NCBI RefSeq assembly: GCF_003236315.1
Contig: NZ_POTY01000005.1
Span: forward strand, 1 to 64,000
DNA length: 64,000 nucleotides
From: Micromonospora craterilacus
GTDB lineage: Bacteria; Actinomycetota; Actinomycetes; Mycobacteriales; Micromonosporaceae
Reading direction: 5' to 3'
Shown: positions 31,222 through 39,696 of the stretch, piece by piece
How the letters are laid out: every line of letters starts with the position of its first letter
Numbering within the stretch: position 1 is the stretch's first letter
The notes under the pieces: model-generated
What the model saw: only the letters and a program-made list of their open reading frames with translations
Database searches by the model: none
What the model was told of the DNA's origin: nothing
Program-made: the position numbers and the translations under genes

Positions 31222-31536
31222 ATGGCCAACGCCGCGCCGATCTTCGCCTTCGATGTCCGCTACGTGATCGACCTGATCCTGTTCGTCTTCGCTCTGGTCG
31301 TGCAGGGGGTGGCCCTCGTGCACGCCATCACGCAGCGCTCGGACGCCTTCCCCGCCATCGGCACCCTGCCGAAGGGTGGCTGGATCGCCATTCTCGCGGT
31401 CACCCTCCTGCTGACCCTGCTCACCCAGAGCACGCTCAGCATCTTCGGGCTGATCGGCATCGCGGCCGCGCTCATCTACCTGCTCGACGTCCGGGTCGGC
31501 CTGCGCGACCTGGGCGACAACAGAGGGTCGTGGTGA
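31222..31536 (+). CDS. DUF2516 family membrane protein
   Basis: A 104-residue protein with three hydrophobic segments (about residues 11-35, 52-68 and 70-90). It matches the family that follows hbhA in mycobacteria (Rv0476 position). The function is unknown. Its stop overlaps the next gene's start as GTGA, so translation is probably coupled. Confidence 0.8.
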   Translation: MANAAPIFAFDVRYVIDLILFVFALVVQGVALVHAITQRSDAFPAIGTLPKGGWIAILAVTLLLTLLTQSTLSIFGLIGIAAALIYLLDVRVGLRDLGDNRGSW

Positions 31537-32420
31537 GGGCCTTCCGCTGGCCACCACCACCGGACGGCGGACCTCGGACCTGGGGTCCCGGCCCGGGCGG
31601 GCCGCGTAGCGGCCGACCGCCGCTGCCCGAACCGGAGACCGAGCTGGTCGCCACGCCACACGGGGTACGCCTGGAGCGGCTGGTCACCGGCACCGGTGAT
31701 CCGGTCACCGTGTTCGCCCACGGGCTGGGCAACGGCATCGCCACCACCCGCCCCTTCGGCAGCGGTGTCACCGGTCGCAAGGTCTTCTTCCAGTTCCGTG
31801 GCCACGGTCGCTCCGACGCACCCGACGGCCGGTGGGACTACCTCGATCTCGCCCGGGACCTGCGAGCGATCGCGGACCTCGGCGGGGCGACCCGGGCCTT
31901 CGGGGTCAGCCTCGGCGCGGGCGCGCTGTGCCGCCTGCTCATCGAGAGCCCGGAGCGCTTCGAGCGGCTCGTCTTCTTCCTGCCCGCCGCGCTGGACCAG
32001 CCCCGCGGGCCGGTGGCCCGGGCGCGGCTGACCGAGCTGCTGGAGGCGGTGGAGAGCGGGGACGCCTCGGCGGTGGCCGACGTCGTGGCGGCCGAGCTGC
32101 CGCCGGCCGTACGCAACACCCCGGCCGGGTGGGCGTACCTGCGGCAGCGGCTGGACCACCTGCTGCGGGACGGGCTCGCCTTCGGGTTGGCCGACCTGCC
32201 GGAGCAGGCACCGCTGGTCGACGCCGGTGCGCTCGCTGCGGTGACCGCGCCAGCCCTGGTCATCGCCGCCGAAGGGGACGACCTGCATCCGGTGGAGGTC
32301 GCCGAGCAGCTCGCCGCGGCGTTGCCGGGGGCGACCCTGCACCGGTACGCCCGCCCAGGTGTGCTGTGGACGGAACGCGCCGACCTGCGTGGCCGCATTT
32401 CCGAGTTCCTCAACGGGTAG
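31533..32420 (+). CDS. Alpha/beta hydrolase
   Basis: A 295-residue alpha/beta-hydrolase-fold protein. A Pro/Gly-rich N-terminal extension of about 35 residues precedes the core. Core motifs are VFAHGLGNG, the GHGRSDAP strand end, and the nucleophile elbow FGVSLGAG (about residues 129-136), with an acidic EGDD near residue 248. A histidine close to the C-terminus (LHRYARPG) could complete the triad. GTG 31533 overlaps the DUF2516 stop; the adjacent GTG 31530 is an alternative. The substrate is unknown. Confidence 0.75.
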   Translation: MRAFRWPPPPDGGPRTWGPGPGGPRSGRPPLPEPETELVATPHGVRLERLVTGTGDPVTVFAHGLGNGIATTRPFGSGVTGRKVFFQFRGHGRSDAPDGRWDYLDLARDLRAIADLGGATRAFGVSLGAGALCRLLIESPERFERLVFFLPAALDQPRGPVARARLTELLEAVESGDASAVADVVAAELPPAVRNTPAGWAYLRQRLDHLLRDGLAFGLADLPEQAPLVDAGALAAVTAPALVIAAEGDDLHPVEVAEQLAAALPGATLHRYARPGVLWTERADLRGRISEFLNG

Positions 32421-32423
32421 CCT
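32418..32423 (+). promoter_or_regulatory. -10 hexamer TAGCCT, leaderless tRNA-editing gene
   Basis: TAGCCT, whose TAG is the stop codon of the preceding gene, is followed by 8 nt and ATG at 32432. Confidence 0.45.
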
Positions 32424-32431
32424 GCGCTGTC

Positions 32432-33169
32432 ATGGGCGTCACACATCACGGCCGTACGCACCGTCTGGACCTGGCCGACCCGACTCTGCGGGAGTGGGAG
32501 TGCACGGTCCTGCACAGCGACCCCGAGCAGGGCATCGTGCTGGACCGCTCGGCGTTCTACCCGGGCGGTGGCGGCCAGCCGCCGGACCACGGCGTCCTGC
32601 TCTGGCAGGGGGTGCAGACCCGGATCGTGGGCACCCGCAAGGCCGACGACCTGTGGCTGATCCCCGCCGAGGATGACCCGCTGCCGCCGGCCGGCACCAC
32701 GGTCACCGGCGCGGTCGAGGACGAGCGGCGCACCCAGCTGATGCGTACCCACTCCGGGTTGCACGTGCTCTGCGGGGTGGTGTTCCGCGACTTCGGCGCG
32801 CTGGTCACCGGTGGCAACATGGAACCGGGCGAGGCCAGGATGGACTTCAACCTGCCCGAGGTGCCGACCGACTTCAAGACCCGCATCGAGGAGCTGGTCA
32901 ACGCCGAGGTGGCCGCAGACCGGTCGGTCGCCACCCGAGTGCTGCCGCGGGCGGAGGCGCTGGCCCTGCCGGACATCATCCGTACCCAGTCGAACCTGAT
33001 CCCGGTCGACGAGGCGGAGGTCCGCATCGTCGACATCGTCGGGCTGGACGTGCAGGCCGACGGGGGGACGCACGTCGCGTCGACCGCGCAGATCGGCAAG
33101 GTGCGGGTGGTCAAGGTGGAGAGCAAGGGCCGGGCGAACCGCCGGGTCCGCATCCGCCTCGCCGACTAG
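32432..33169 (+). CDS. AlaX-like alanyl-tRNA editing protein
   Basis: A 245-residue stand-alone editing domain related to alanyl-tRNA synthetase. It is expected to hydrolyse mischarged Ser- or Gly-tRNA(Ala). The N-terminal SAFYPGGGGQPPDHG block (about residues 40-54) and the zinc motif THSGLH (His107, His111) are present. The second zinc motif, usually CxxxH, reads DGGTH here, with Asp210 in place of the cysteine and His214 conserved. The C-terminal KVESKGRANRRVRI is typical. It is too short to be a synthetase. Confidence 0.85.
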   Translation: MGVTHHGRTHRLDLADPTLREWECTVLHSDPEQGIVLDRSAFYPGGGGQPPDHGVLLWQGVQTRIVGTRKADDLWLIPAEDDPLPPAGTTVTGAVEDERRTQLMRTHSGLHVLCGVVFRDFGALVTGGNMEPGEARMDFNLPEVPTDFKTRIEELVNAEVAADRSVATRVLPRAEALALPDIIRTQSNLIPVDEAEVRIVDIVGLDVQADGGTHVASTAQIGKVRVVKVESKGRANRRVRIRLAD

Positions 33170-33176
33170 CCGCCGG

Positions 33177-33794
33177 TCAGTCGGCGCCGGTCGGTTTCTG
33201 GCGGGCGCGGATGGCGCGTACCTTCTGTCGGTTGCCGCAGCGTTCCATCGCGCACCAGCGGCGGCGACCGGGCCGCGAGGTGTCCACGAAGATCAGGTAG
33301 CAGTACCCCGCGCACTCGCGGATCCGGTCGGCGTACGGGCCGGAGAAGAGGTCCACGGCGTCGCGCGCGATCGTGGCGAGTGCCGAGGTGCCCGTCGCCG
33401 GCAGCGCCCAGGAGTGGACGGTGTCGGCGCCCGTGCCGGCGGTCAGGCGCGGCACGAGCGGAGCGGGCCCGGCGAGGTCGTTGACCGTCGCGAGGTCGGC
33501 GGCCGGGGTGGACTGGCCGGCGACCCGGGCGCGGGCGAACCGCCAGAGCGCGTCGCGCAGCCGCCGGGCGGCGGCCAGCTCGTCCGCGCTCACGGTCACC
33601 TGGGCCGGGTCGAGCCGTAGCTGGGACTGGGCGAGCCAGGCGGCCAGGTCGCCGGGTTGATGCAGGACGTCCCACCGAGCCAGTTCGCCCGGCCCGCCGG
33701 TGGTGAGGAATTCCAGGCAGAGCGCGCCGGGGTCGAAGAAGAACCGGGATCCGTCGTGGGAGACCAGGGTGAGTCCGCTTGCCCGCGCCGCCAT
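33177..33794 (-). CDS. CGNR zinc-finger (ABATE domain) regulator
   Basis: A 205-residue putative transcription factor. The N-terminal ABATE domain (FFFDPGALCLEFLTTGG at about 19-35) is followed by helices and a C-terminal zinc finger. In the finger, CAGYCYLIFVDTSRPGRRRWCAMERCGNR contributes cysteines and the family CGNR signature. TATAGT lies 6 nt before the ATG, inside a perfect inverted repeat that also covers the start codon, so it probably represses itself. It is divergent from the VOC gene. Confidence 0.85.
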   Translation of the reverse strand: MAARASGLTLVSHDGSRFFFDPGALCLEFLTTGGPGELARWDVLHQPGDLAAWLAQSQLRLDPAQVTVSADELAAARRLRDALWRFARARVAGQSTPAADLATVNDLAGPAPLVPRLTAGTGADTVHSWALPATGTSALATIARDAVDLFSGPYADRIRECAGYCYLIFVDTSRPGRRRWCAMERCGNRQKVRAIRARQKPTGAD

Positions 33795-33816
33795 GTAACC
33801 ACTATAACTGGTTACA
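33794..33816. promoter_or_regulatory. Palindromic operator TGTAACCA-N7-TGGTTACA
   Basis: A perfect 8+8 bp inverted repeat with a 7-bp centre. The -10 hexamer of the CGNR gene (TATAGT on the minus strand, 33806-33801) lies in its centre and its first base is within the ATG. It is 26 bp before the VOC gene start, so binding could control both genes. Confidence 0.65.
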
Positions 33817-33842
33817 GGATGGTCGACGGCGAGGAGGATTCG

Positions 33843-34292
33843 ATGGCCGTGCAGTGGAAGCTCGTGGTGGACTGCGCCGACCCGCACGCCCAGGCGCGGT
33901 TCTGGTCGGCAGCCCTCGGCTACCAGGTCGAGGACAACAGCGTCCTGATCGAAGGGCTGCTCGGCGCCGGCGTGATCGGCCCGGAGGCGTGCGTCGAGTT
34001 CGACGGGCGGAAGGCGTTCCGCGAGCTGATCGCGGTGCGCCACCCCGACGACCCGGTCGACCCGGCCAGCGGCACCGGTCTGGGGCGTCGGCTGCTGTTC
34101 CAACTCGTGCCGGAGCCCAAGACCGTGAAGAACCGGCTCCACCTCGACCTGCACTTCGGTCCGGAGGCCCGGGAGGCGGAGGTCAAGCGCCTGGAAGGGC
34201 TCGGCGCGACCATCCTGCGCGAGGTCGCCGATCCGGGCAGCCGGCACACCACCATGACCGACCCGGAAGGCAACGAGTTCGACGTGCAGTGA
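33843..34292 (+). CDS. VOC family (glyoxalase-like) protein
   Basis: A 149-residue protein with paired beta-alpha-beta-beta-beta modules of the vicinal oxygen chelate fold. It starts AVQWKLVVDCADPHAQARFW and ends HTTMTDPEGNEFDVQ. Candidate metal ligands are His in HLDLHFG and Glu in EGNEF. Relatives are dioxygenases, fosfomycin- or bleomycin-type resistance proteins, and unknowns. ATG 33843 has an ideal Shine-Dalgarno sequence (GAGGAGG, 5-nt spacing). It faces the CGNR regulator across the shared operator. Confidence 0.8.
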   Translation: MAVQWKLVVDCADPHAQARFWSAALGYQVEDNSVLIEGLLGAGVIGPEACVEFDGRKAFRELIAVRHPDDPVDPASGTGLGRRLLFQLVPEPKTVKNRLHLDLHFGPEAREAEVKRLEGLGATILREVADPGSRHTTMTDPEGNEFDVQ

Positions 34293-34299
34293 GCCACCG

Positions 34300-34989
34300 T
34301 CAGCCCGCTGCCGGCGGCAGGTGGGCGGCGCGCACGTCGAGCAGCCAGCGCTCCACCCGCGCCTCGTCCGGGCGGTCCGGCAGCGGGGTGCGGGTGCGGT
34401 CGAAGTCGCGCTCCACCTCCGCCAGCAGCGTCCGGGCCTCGGTCAACCGGCCGTCGGCCACCCGCTCGCCGAAGGCCCGGAACCAGCCCGGGTCGGCGAG
34501 TCGGATCTCCAGCACGCCGGTCGCGTAGAGCAGCCGGCCCTGGTGCACCAGCCGGGCCAGGTGCCGGGCGTGCTTCGCGGTGCGCCGCCGGGTGTCCGAG
34601 GAGAACGTGCCGTCGCTACGCGACTCCAGCTTGCGGAACTGCTGTCCGGCGTACCCCAGGTAGGCGTCGCGGACCCGGGGCGCGCTGAGGAACGCGGACC
34701 GGATGGCGATCAGCCGCTCACCGAACTCGGTCCGGGTCTCGTAGCAGTCGTCCGGCAGCCAGGCCAGTTCGGTGGCGGTCGGGTTGCCGCTCAACGCCAG
34801 CCGACACCATTTGCGCGCCTCGTGCAGCGTGGTGTCCGGGTCGGTGGTCACCACCGACTCCGTCGGCGGGTGCAGGCCGTGGAAGGCGACCGTGGGCGCG
34901 GCGAAGACGCCGATCCGGTCGACGTCCGAGCTCGGGCCGGCCAGCCCGTACGCGACCGAGCCGACGATGCCGGAGAGCAGCAGATGCAT
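34300..34989 (-). CDS. RlaP-like nucleotidyltransferase family protein
   Basis: A 229-residue protein with the polymerase-beta-type nucleotidyltransferase signature near its start: SGIVGSVAYGLAGPSSDVDRIGVF, with the GS pair and acidic SDVD metal-binding pattern at about residues 6-25. The remaining helical part contains KHARHLARLVHQGRLL. Starting at ATG 34989 (MHLLLSG) puts the signature at the N-terminus as in the family and has CATGCT 7 nt upstream. GTG 35013 and ATG 35001 are in-frame alternatives. The substrate is unknown. Confidence 0.72.
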   Translation of the reverse strand: MHLLLSGIVGSVAYGLAGPSSDVDRIGVFAAPTVAFHGLHPPTESVVTTDPDTTLHEARKWCRLALSGNPTATELAWLPDDCYETRTEFGERLIAIRSAFLSAPRVRDAYLGYAGQQFRKLESRSDGTFSSDTRRRTAKHARHLARLVHQGRLLYATGVLEIRLADPGWFRAFGERVADGRLTEARTLLAEVERDFDRTRTPLPDRPDEARVERWLLDVRAAHLPPAAG

Positions 34990-35057
34990 GCCGGCGAGCA
35001 TGACCGATGACACGTTGCCGCGAAACCTGACTTCGATTGTCGGGTATCGCTGGCAGC

Positions 35058-35981
35058 GTGAGGTCCATGACGAAATCGCTGACAGGGAAGGTGGCGCTGG
35101 TCGCCGGGGCGACCCGGGGTGCCGGCCGGCAGATCGCGGTGCAACTCGGGGCGGCGGGTGCCACGGTCTACGCCACCGGCCGGAGCAGCCGGGCCGGCCG
35201 CTCCGAACTGGACCGGCCGGAGACCATCGAGGAGACCGCCGAGCTGGTGACCGCGGCCGGCGGCACCGGAATCGCGGTCCGGGTCGACCACCTGGTGCCC
35301 GACGAGGTGAAGGCCCTCGTCGAGCGGATCGACGCCGAGCAGGGCCGGCTCGACGTGTTGGTCAACGACGTCTGGGGCGCCGACCGGCTGATCGCCTGGG
35401 AGAAGCCGGTCTGGGAACAACCGCTGGACGCCGGCTTCCGCACGCTGCGGCTGGCGGTCGACACCCACGTCATCACCAGCCACTTCGCGCTGCCGCTGCT
35501 GATCCGTCGCCCCGGTGGCCTGGTCGTGGAGATCGGCGACGGCACCAAGGCGTACAACGACGACAACTATCGGCTGTCGGTCTTCTACGACCTGGCCAAG
35601 ACCTCGGTCAACCGGCTCGCCTTCACCTGGGCCCACGAGCTGAAGCCGTACGGCGGCACCGCCGTCGCGCTCAGCCCAGGGTGGCTGCGGTCCGAGGCGA
35701 TGCTGGAACACTTCGGCGTCACCGAGGAGAACTGGCGCGACGGCGCCGTCAAGGACCCCCATTTTCTGATCTCCGAGACTCCGGCGTTCGTCGGGCGGGC
35801 GGTCGCCGCGCTCGCCGCCGACGAGGACCGCAACCGCTGGAGCGGCCAGTCGGTCTCCGCCGGTGACCTGGCCAAGGTGTACGGCTTCACCGACGTCGAC
35901 GGCAGCCAGCCGGACGCCTACCGCTACATCATCGAGGTGGTCGACGCCGGCAGGCCCGCCGACGTCACCGGTTACCGCTGA
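35058..35981 (+). CDS. Short-chain dehydrogenase/reductase
   Basis: A 307-residue SDR. The cofactor motif GATRGAGRQIA (near residues 17-27) and the catalytic YDLAK, with Tyr and Lys four apart, are present. The upstream catalytic serine would fall in the VVEIGDGT segment, where no clear serine is seen. It is longer than classical SDRs, with a C-terminal extension. GTG 35058 is preceded at 7 nt by TATCGC; ATG 35067 is the alternative. Its last 10 bp overlap the convergent WYL gene. Confidence 0.75.
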   Translation: MRSMTKSLTGKVALVAGATRGAGRQIAVQLGAAGATVYATGRSSRAGRSELDRPETIEETAELVTAAGGTGIAVRVDHLVPDEVKALVERIDAEQGRLDVLVNDVWGADRLIAWEKPVWEQPLDAGFRTLRLAVDTHVITSHFALPLLIRRPGGLVVEIGDGTKAYNDDNYRLSVFYDLAKTSVNRLAFTWAHELKPYGGTAVALSPGWLRSEAMLEHFGVTEENWRDGAVKDPHFLISETPAFVGRAVAALAADEDRNRWSGQSVSAGDLAKVYGFTDVDGSQPDAYRYIIEVVDAGRPADVTGYR

Positions 35982-37015
35982 CCGTCACGGCGGTCGCCCG
36001 CGTTCCCGCCGGAGTCGGTAACCGCGGTGTCGGCGTCGCTGGCGCTGGCGGCGTAGAGCGCGGCGGCGCGGGTGGCCGCGTCGGCCAGCAAAGCCCGCAA
36101 CTCGGGCGGGTCGAGCACCTCCGCCTCCGGACCCAGCCCGAGCAGTTGGGTGTACGCCACCTCGACGGACTCGACGGGCAGCCGGGTCGTCACCCAGCCC
36201 TGCCCGTCAGGTCCGGTCGCGGCGGCGACCGCCTCCTCGTACCCGAACGGGGTGTCGGCCAGGTGTCGGAGCTGGCGCAGGCCGGTGGGGCTCAGCCGGA
36301 GCGTCACCTCGGCCCGCAGCATGCTCCGCAGAAACGACTCGGCCTGTGCCCGCCAGTGGTCCGCCAGGTCGAAGCCGGGTTCCCGGTCGAAGGTCTCCTC
36401 GTGCGGCTCGACCGCGGTCACTCGGTCCACCCGGTAGGTGCGCAGGTCCTCGCCGACCCGGCCGACCAGATACCAGATCCCGCTCTTGAGGACCAGGCCG
36501 TACGGGCAGACCCGCCGGGTGACCTCGCGGTCGCCGCGTCGGTAGTGGATCGTGACCACCCCGTCCCGCCAGACCGCGCCGGCCAGCTCGGCCAGCCACG
36601 GCGGAGGCGCGGTCTGCCGGTACCAGCCCGGCACGTCCAGGTGGAACCGCTGCCCGGTGCGCGCGGGCGCGTCGCGCAGGCTCGGCGGCAATGCCGCGAG
36701 GACCTTCAGTTCCGCCGCCGCCACCGCGTCGGCCAGCCCCATGTCACCGGCCGGGCCGGGCAGCCCGGCCAGGAACAGGGCTTCCGCCTCGTCCCGGGTC
36801 ATCCCGGTCAGCCGGGTCCGGTAGCCGCCGAGCAGCCGGTAGCCGCCGGCCCGACCTCGATCGGCGTAGACCGGCACCCCGGCGGCGGAGAGCGCCAGCA
36901 CGTCCCGGTACACCGTCCGCTCGGAGACCTCCAGCTCCCGGGCCAGCTCCGCCGCCGTCATCATTTCCCGCGCCTGCAACAGCAGCAGCAACGAGATCAA
37001 CCGCGACGCCCGCAC
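35972..37015 (-). CDS. WYL-domain transcriptional regulator (YafY type)
   Basis: A 347-residue regulator. The N-terminal winged helix (about 1-60, TAAELARELEVSERTVYRDVLAL) binds DNA. A WYL domain (about 140-210, with YLVGRVGEDLRTYRVDRVTAV) senses a ligand, possibly nucleic acid, and a WCX-like C-terminal domain follows. It starts 4 bp after the response-regulator stop, so it is the last gene of a five-gene operon. Its 3' end overlaps the convergent SDR by 10 bp. Confidence 0.83.
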   Translation of the reverse strand: MRASRLISLLLLLQAREMMTAAELARELEVSERTVYRDVLALSAAGVPVYADRGRAGGYRLLGGYRTRLTGMTRDEAEALFLAGLPGPAGDMGLADAVAAAELKVLAALPPSLRDAPARTGQRFHLDVPGWYRQTAPPPWLAELAGAVWRDGVVTIHYRRGDREVTRRVCPYGLVLKSGIWYLVGRVGEDLRTYRVDRVTAVEPHEETFDREPGFDLADHWRAQAESFLRSMLRAEVTLRLSPTGLRQLRHLADTPFGYEEAVAAATGPDGQGWVTTRLPVESVEVAYTQLLGLGPEAEVLDPPELRALLADAATRAAALYAASASDADTAVTDSGGNAGDRRDGQR

Positions 37016-37019
37016 CCGC

Positions 37020-37670
37020 TCACCTACCGCCGGGGGTGAGCAGACCCCGGTCGTACGCGGCGGCCACCGCCGCGGCCCGGTCGTTGACCCCGAGCTTGGC
37101 GTAGACGTGCAGCAGGTGGGTCTTGACCGTGGCCTCGCTGATGAACAGCCGGGCGGCGGCCTCCCGGTTCGACGAGCCGCGGGCCACCAGGGTGAGCACC
37201 TCCAGTTCGCGCTGGCTGAGCGGCTCCTCGGCCGGCTGGCGGGGTGCGCGCAGGCGGCCCATCAGCCGGCCGGCCACGCTGGGCGAGAGGACCGACTCGC
37301 CCCGGGCGGCGGCCCGTACCGCCCGGACCAGTTCCTCGCGGGGAGCGTCCTTGAGCAGGTAGCCGGTGGCGCCGGCCTCGATCGCCGGCAGTACGTCGGC
37401 GTCCGTGTCGTACGTGGTCAGCACCAGCACCTTCGCCGGGCTGCCCGAGCGGGCCAGCCGGCCGATCGCGGTCACCCCGTCCATCCCGGGCATCCGCAGG
37501 TCCATCAGCACCACGTCCGGGTGCAGCGTCGCGGCCAGGGCCAGCGCCTCGGCACCGTCCGCCGCCTCGCCGACCACCTCGAACCCGGGGTCGCCGGTGA
37601 ACATGCCGCGCAGACCGTCCCGCACCACCGGGTGGTCGTCGACGATCAGCAGGCGTACCAGCTCGGTCAC
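37020..37670 (-). CDS. NarL/LuxR-type response regulator
   Basis: A 216-residue two-component response regulator. The receiver domain has the acidic pair in LLIVDDHPVV, phospho-acceptor Asp57 (VLMDLRMPGMDG) and a conserved Lys in GYLLKD. The LuxR helix-turn-helix (about 150-210) reads LSQRELEVLTLVARGSSNREAA and ISEATVKTHL. GTG 37670 follows GGAGG and overlaps the kinase stop as GTGA. The frame continues open upstream, but only as an alternate frame of the kinase gene. Confidence 0.9.
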   Translation of the reverse strand: MTELVRLLIVDDHPVVRDGLRGMFTGDPGFEVVGEAADGAEALALAATLHPDVVLMDLRMPGMDGVTAIGRLARSGSPAKVLVLTTYDTDADVLPAIEAGATGYLLKDAPREELVRAVRAAARGESVLSPSVAGRLMGRLRAPRQPAEEPLSQRELEVLTLVARGSSNREAAARLFISEATVKTHLLHVYAKLGVNDRAAAVAAAYDRGLLTPGGR

Positions 37671-38938
37671 CCGGCACCTCCGGGAAGCGCGGGCACGGAC
37701 GCCGAGACGGCGGTGCCGCCGCCCGGCTCGGACTCGACATCCAGCTGACCGCCGACCCGGCTCACCCGCTGCCGCATGGCGGTCAGGCCGTAGCCGCCGT
37801 CCGGCTCCCGGGCCGCCGGCGCATTGGCGACGTCGAAGCCCGTCCCGTCGTCGCGGACGTCCAGGGTCACCACGTCCTCCATGTACGACAGGGTCAGCCC
37901 GACCCGGCTCGCCGCGGCGTGCCGGGCCACGTTGGACAGCGCCTCCTGGGCCGCCCGGAGCAGGGTCACCTCGATCTCCGGGTGCAGCGGGCGGGGCGTG
38001 CCGGTGGTGCTGACGTTGGCCCGTACCCCGTGCAGGGCCGACCAGCGCCCGCCCAGCTCGGTGAGCGCGTCCGGCAACCGGGCGGTTTCCAGCGGCTCCG
38101 GGCGGACCGCCCGCACCGACCGGCGTGCCTCGGTGAGGCTCTCCCGGGCCAGGCTCAGCGCGTTGTCCACGTGCCGGCGCCAGTCGGCCGAGCGGTCCCG
38201 GGTCTGCTCGGCCGCCTCCAGCTGGGTGATGATGCCGGTCAGCCCCTGGGCCAGGGTGTCGTGGATCTCCCGGGCCATCCGCTGGCGCTCGTCCAGCACA
38301 CCGGCCTCCCGGGCCTGGGTGATCAGCTGGGCGTGCAGCCCCTCGTTCTCGCGTACCGTCTCGGCGAGCTGGCGATTGGCCGTGGCGAGCTCCTCCACCA
38401 GCAGCTTGCGGTGCGCGCTCTGCTGTTCGGTGACCAGGCGGAACCAGCTCACGCCGCTTGCTACCAGCACGTTGAACAGCACCAGCACCAGCCAGAGTGG
38501 CCAGTTCGCCGCGGCGCTGGCCAGGCCGCCGCCCTGTGCGGTGGCGACCAGGACGGCGGTCGCGACCACCCCGGCGAACGCCCACCTGCCGGGCAGCACC
38601 AGGAAGGCGTGCAGGAAACCCACCCAGGCGAAGAAGGCGTACCACGGGTTGGCGATCACCAGGGCGGTGGCGAACGCGAGCAGCCCGACGTAGTAGACCA
38701 CCATCAGCCCACGCCGGCTCTGCCACTCCGGGTGCAGGGTGAGGAACCAGGCGACCCAGCACCCGGCCGCCGCGGCGATGGCCAGGGTGGGCATCGCCGG
38801 GAGGCCGCTGGGGGCCGGGGTGACGGTGGCCAGCAGCGTCCCGACGGCCAGCCCTCCGTAGGGCAGCACCCGGTACAGGCTCGCCTCCCGCGCCTGCCAA
38901 CTGTCCAGCCGGTCGGCCTCGTTGCAGCTGCTGGTCAT
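37667..38938 (-). CDS. Sensor histidine kinase (NarX/DesK type)
   Basis: A 423-residue membrane kinase. Five or six transmembrane helices occupy about residues 25-165. A coiled segment and a HisKA_3 phospho-acceptor region follow, with His226 in MAREIHDTLAQGLTG. The HATPase domain has EALSNVARHA (N box), VRDDGTGFD and GYGLTAMRQR (G boxes). The sensed signal is unknown. It is sandwiched between the ABC permease and its response regulator, overlapping the latter by GTGA. Confidence 0.88.
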   Translation of the reverse strand: MTSSCNEADRLDSWQAREASLYRVLPYGGLAVGTLLATVTPAPSGLPAMPTLAIAAAAGCWVAWFLTLHPEWQSRRGLMVVYYVGLLAFATALVIANPWYAFFAWVGFLHAFLVLPGRWAFAGVVATAVLVATAQGGGLASAAANWPLWLVLVLFNVLVASGVSWFRLVTEQQSAHRKLLVEELATANRQLAETVRENEGLHAQLITQAREAGVLDERQRMAREIHDTLAQGLTGIITQLEAAEQTRDRSADWRRHVDNALSLARESLTEARRSVRAVRPEPLETARLPDALTELGGRWSALHGVRANVSTTGTPRPLHPEIEVTLLRAAQEALSNVARHAAASRVGLTLSYMEDVVTLDVRDDGTGFDVANAPAAREPDGGYGLTAMRQRVSRVGGQLDVESEPGGGTAVSASVPALPGGAG

Positions 38939-38950
38939 CCCGACCCCCGC

Positions 38951-39685
38951 TCACTCCCAGCGGAACAGTTTCGCCGCGCCGGCGCTGGCCGCCACGGCGA
39001 TCACCGCCATTATCCCCAGGTGCAGCGGGTGCGGCGCGGTGCCGGTCCAGGCGTCGAGCAGCGCCTGCACACCGGGCGGGGTGTAGGCGCCGATCTCGGC
39101 CAGGAAATCGGGCAGCAGGAACCGCGGCAGGTAGACCCCGCCGAAGAACATGACCACCATGAACAGGGGTACGGCCAACGCCTGGGCCGACTTGGCCGTC
39201 GGGGCGACCGCCGCGACCAGCAGCCCCAGCGCGAGCAGTGCCGCCGTGCCCAGGACGAGGGCCGCCGCGAATCCAAGCGGGCGCTGCGGTAGCGGGGAGC
39301 CGAACGCGAGTCGGGCGACCAGGGCGAGCAGTACCGCGCTGGTCAGGATGGCGACGAGGGCGAGCACGAGCTGAGCGGCCAGCAGCGCCGCCGGGCTGGC
39401 CGGAGTGGTGGCCAGCCGCCGCAGGATGCCCCTTTCCCGATACGTGGCCAGCACGGTGGGCAGGGCGTTCACCCCGACCATCGCCAGCGTCAGCACCAGC
39501 AGCGACGGGGTGAAGTACGTGACGAAGGACTGCCCGTCGAAGTTCGGGTCGGGCTGGCGGAGCGTGGGGATGAGCCCGAGCACCACCAGGATCAGGGTGG
39601 GCAGTCCGATGGTGAGCACCAGCGTCGGAATGTCCCGCAGGTAGAGCTTCGCCTCAGTCTTGAGGATCTGGCCGAAGGCGTGCAT
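38951..39685 (-). CDS. ABC-2 type transporter permease
   Basis: A 244-residue ABC-2 family permease with six hydrophobic segments, starting MHAFGQILKTEAKLYLRD. ATG 39685 has GAGGGG upstream. It would pair with the ATPase encoded immediately before it to form an exporter of the drug-resistance or DrrB type. The substrate is not readable from sequence. It is 12 bp before the kinase gene and part of the same operon. Confidence 0.85.
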   Translation of the reverse strand: MHAFGQILKTEAKLYLRDIPTLVLTIGLPTLILVVLGLIPTLRQPDPNFDGQSFVTYFTPSLLVLTLAMVGVNALPTVLATYRERGILRRLATTPASPAALLAAQLVLALVAILTSAVLLALVARLAFGSPLPQRPLGFAAALVLGTAALLALGLLVAAVAPTAKSAQALAVPLFMVVMFFGGVYLPRFLLPDFLAEIGAYTPPGVQALLDAWTGTAPHPLHLGIMAVIAVAASAGAAKLFRWE

Positions 39686-39696
39686 CGTGAGTCCCC

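Noticed and set aside
37020-38954. One 644-codon frame covering both response regulator and kinase
   Set aside because: Only the part from GTG 37670 has response-regulator sequence; the upstream part is an alternate frame of the well-supported kinase gene.
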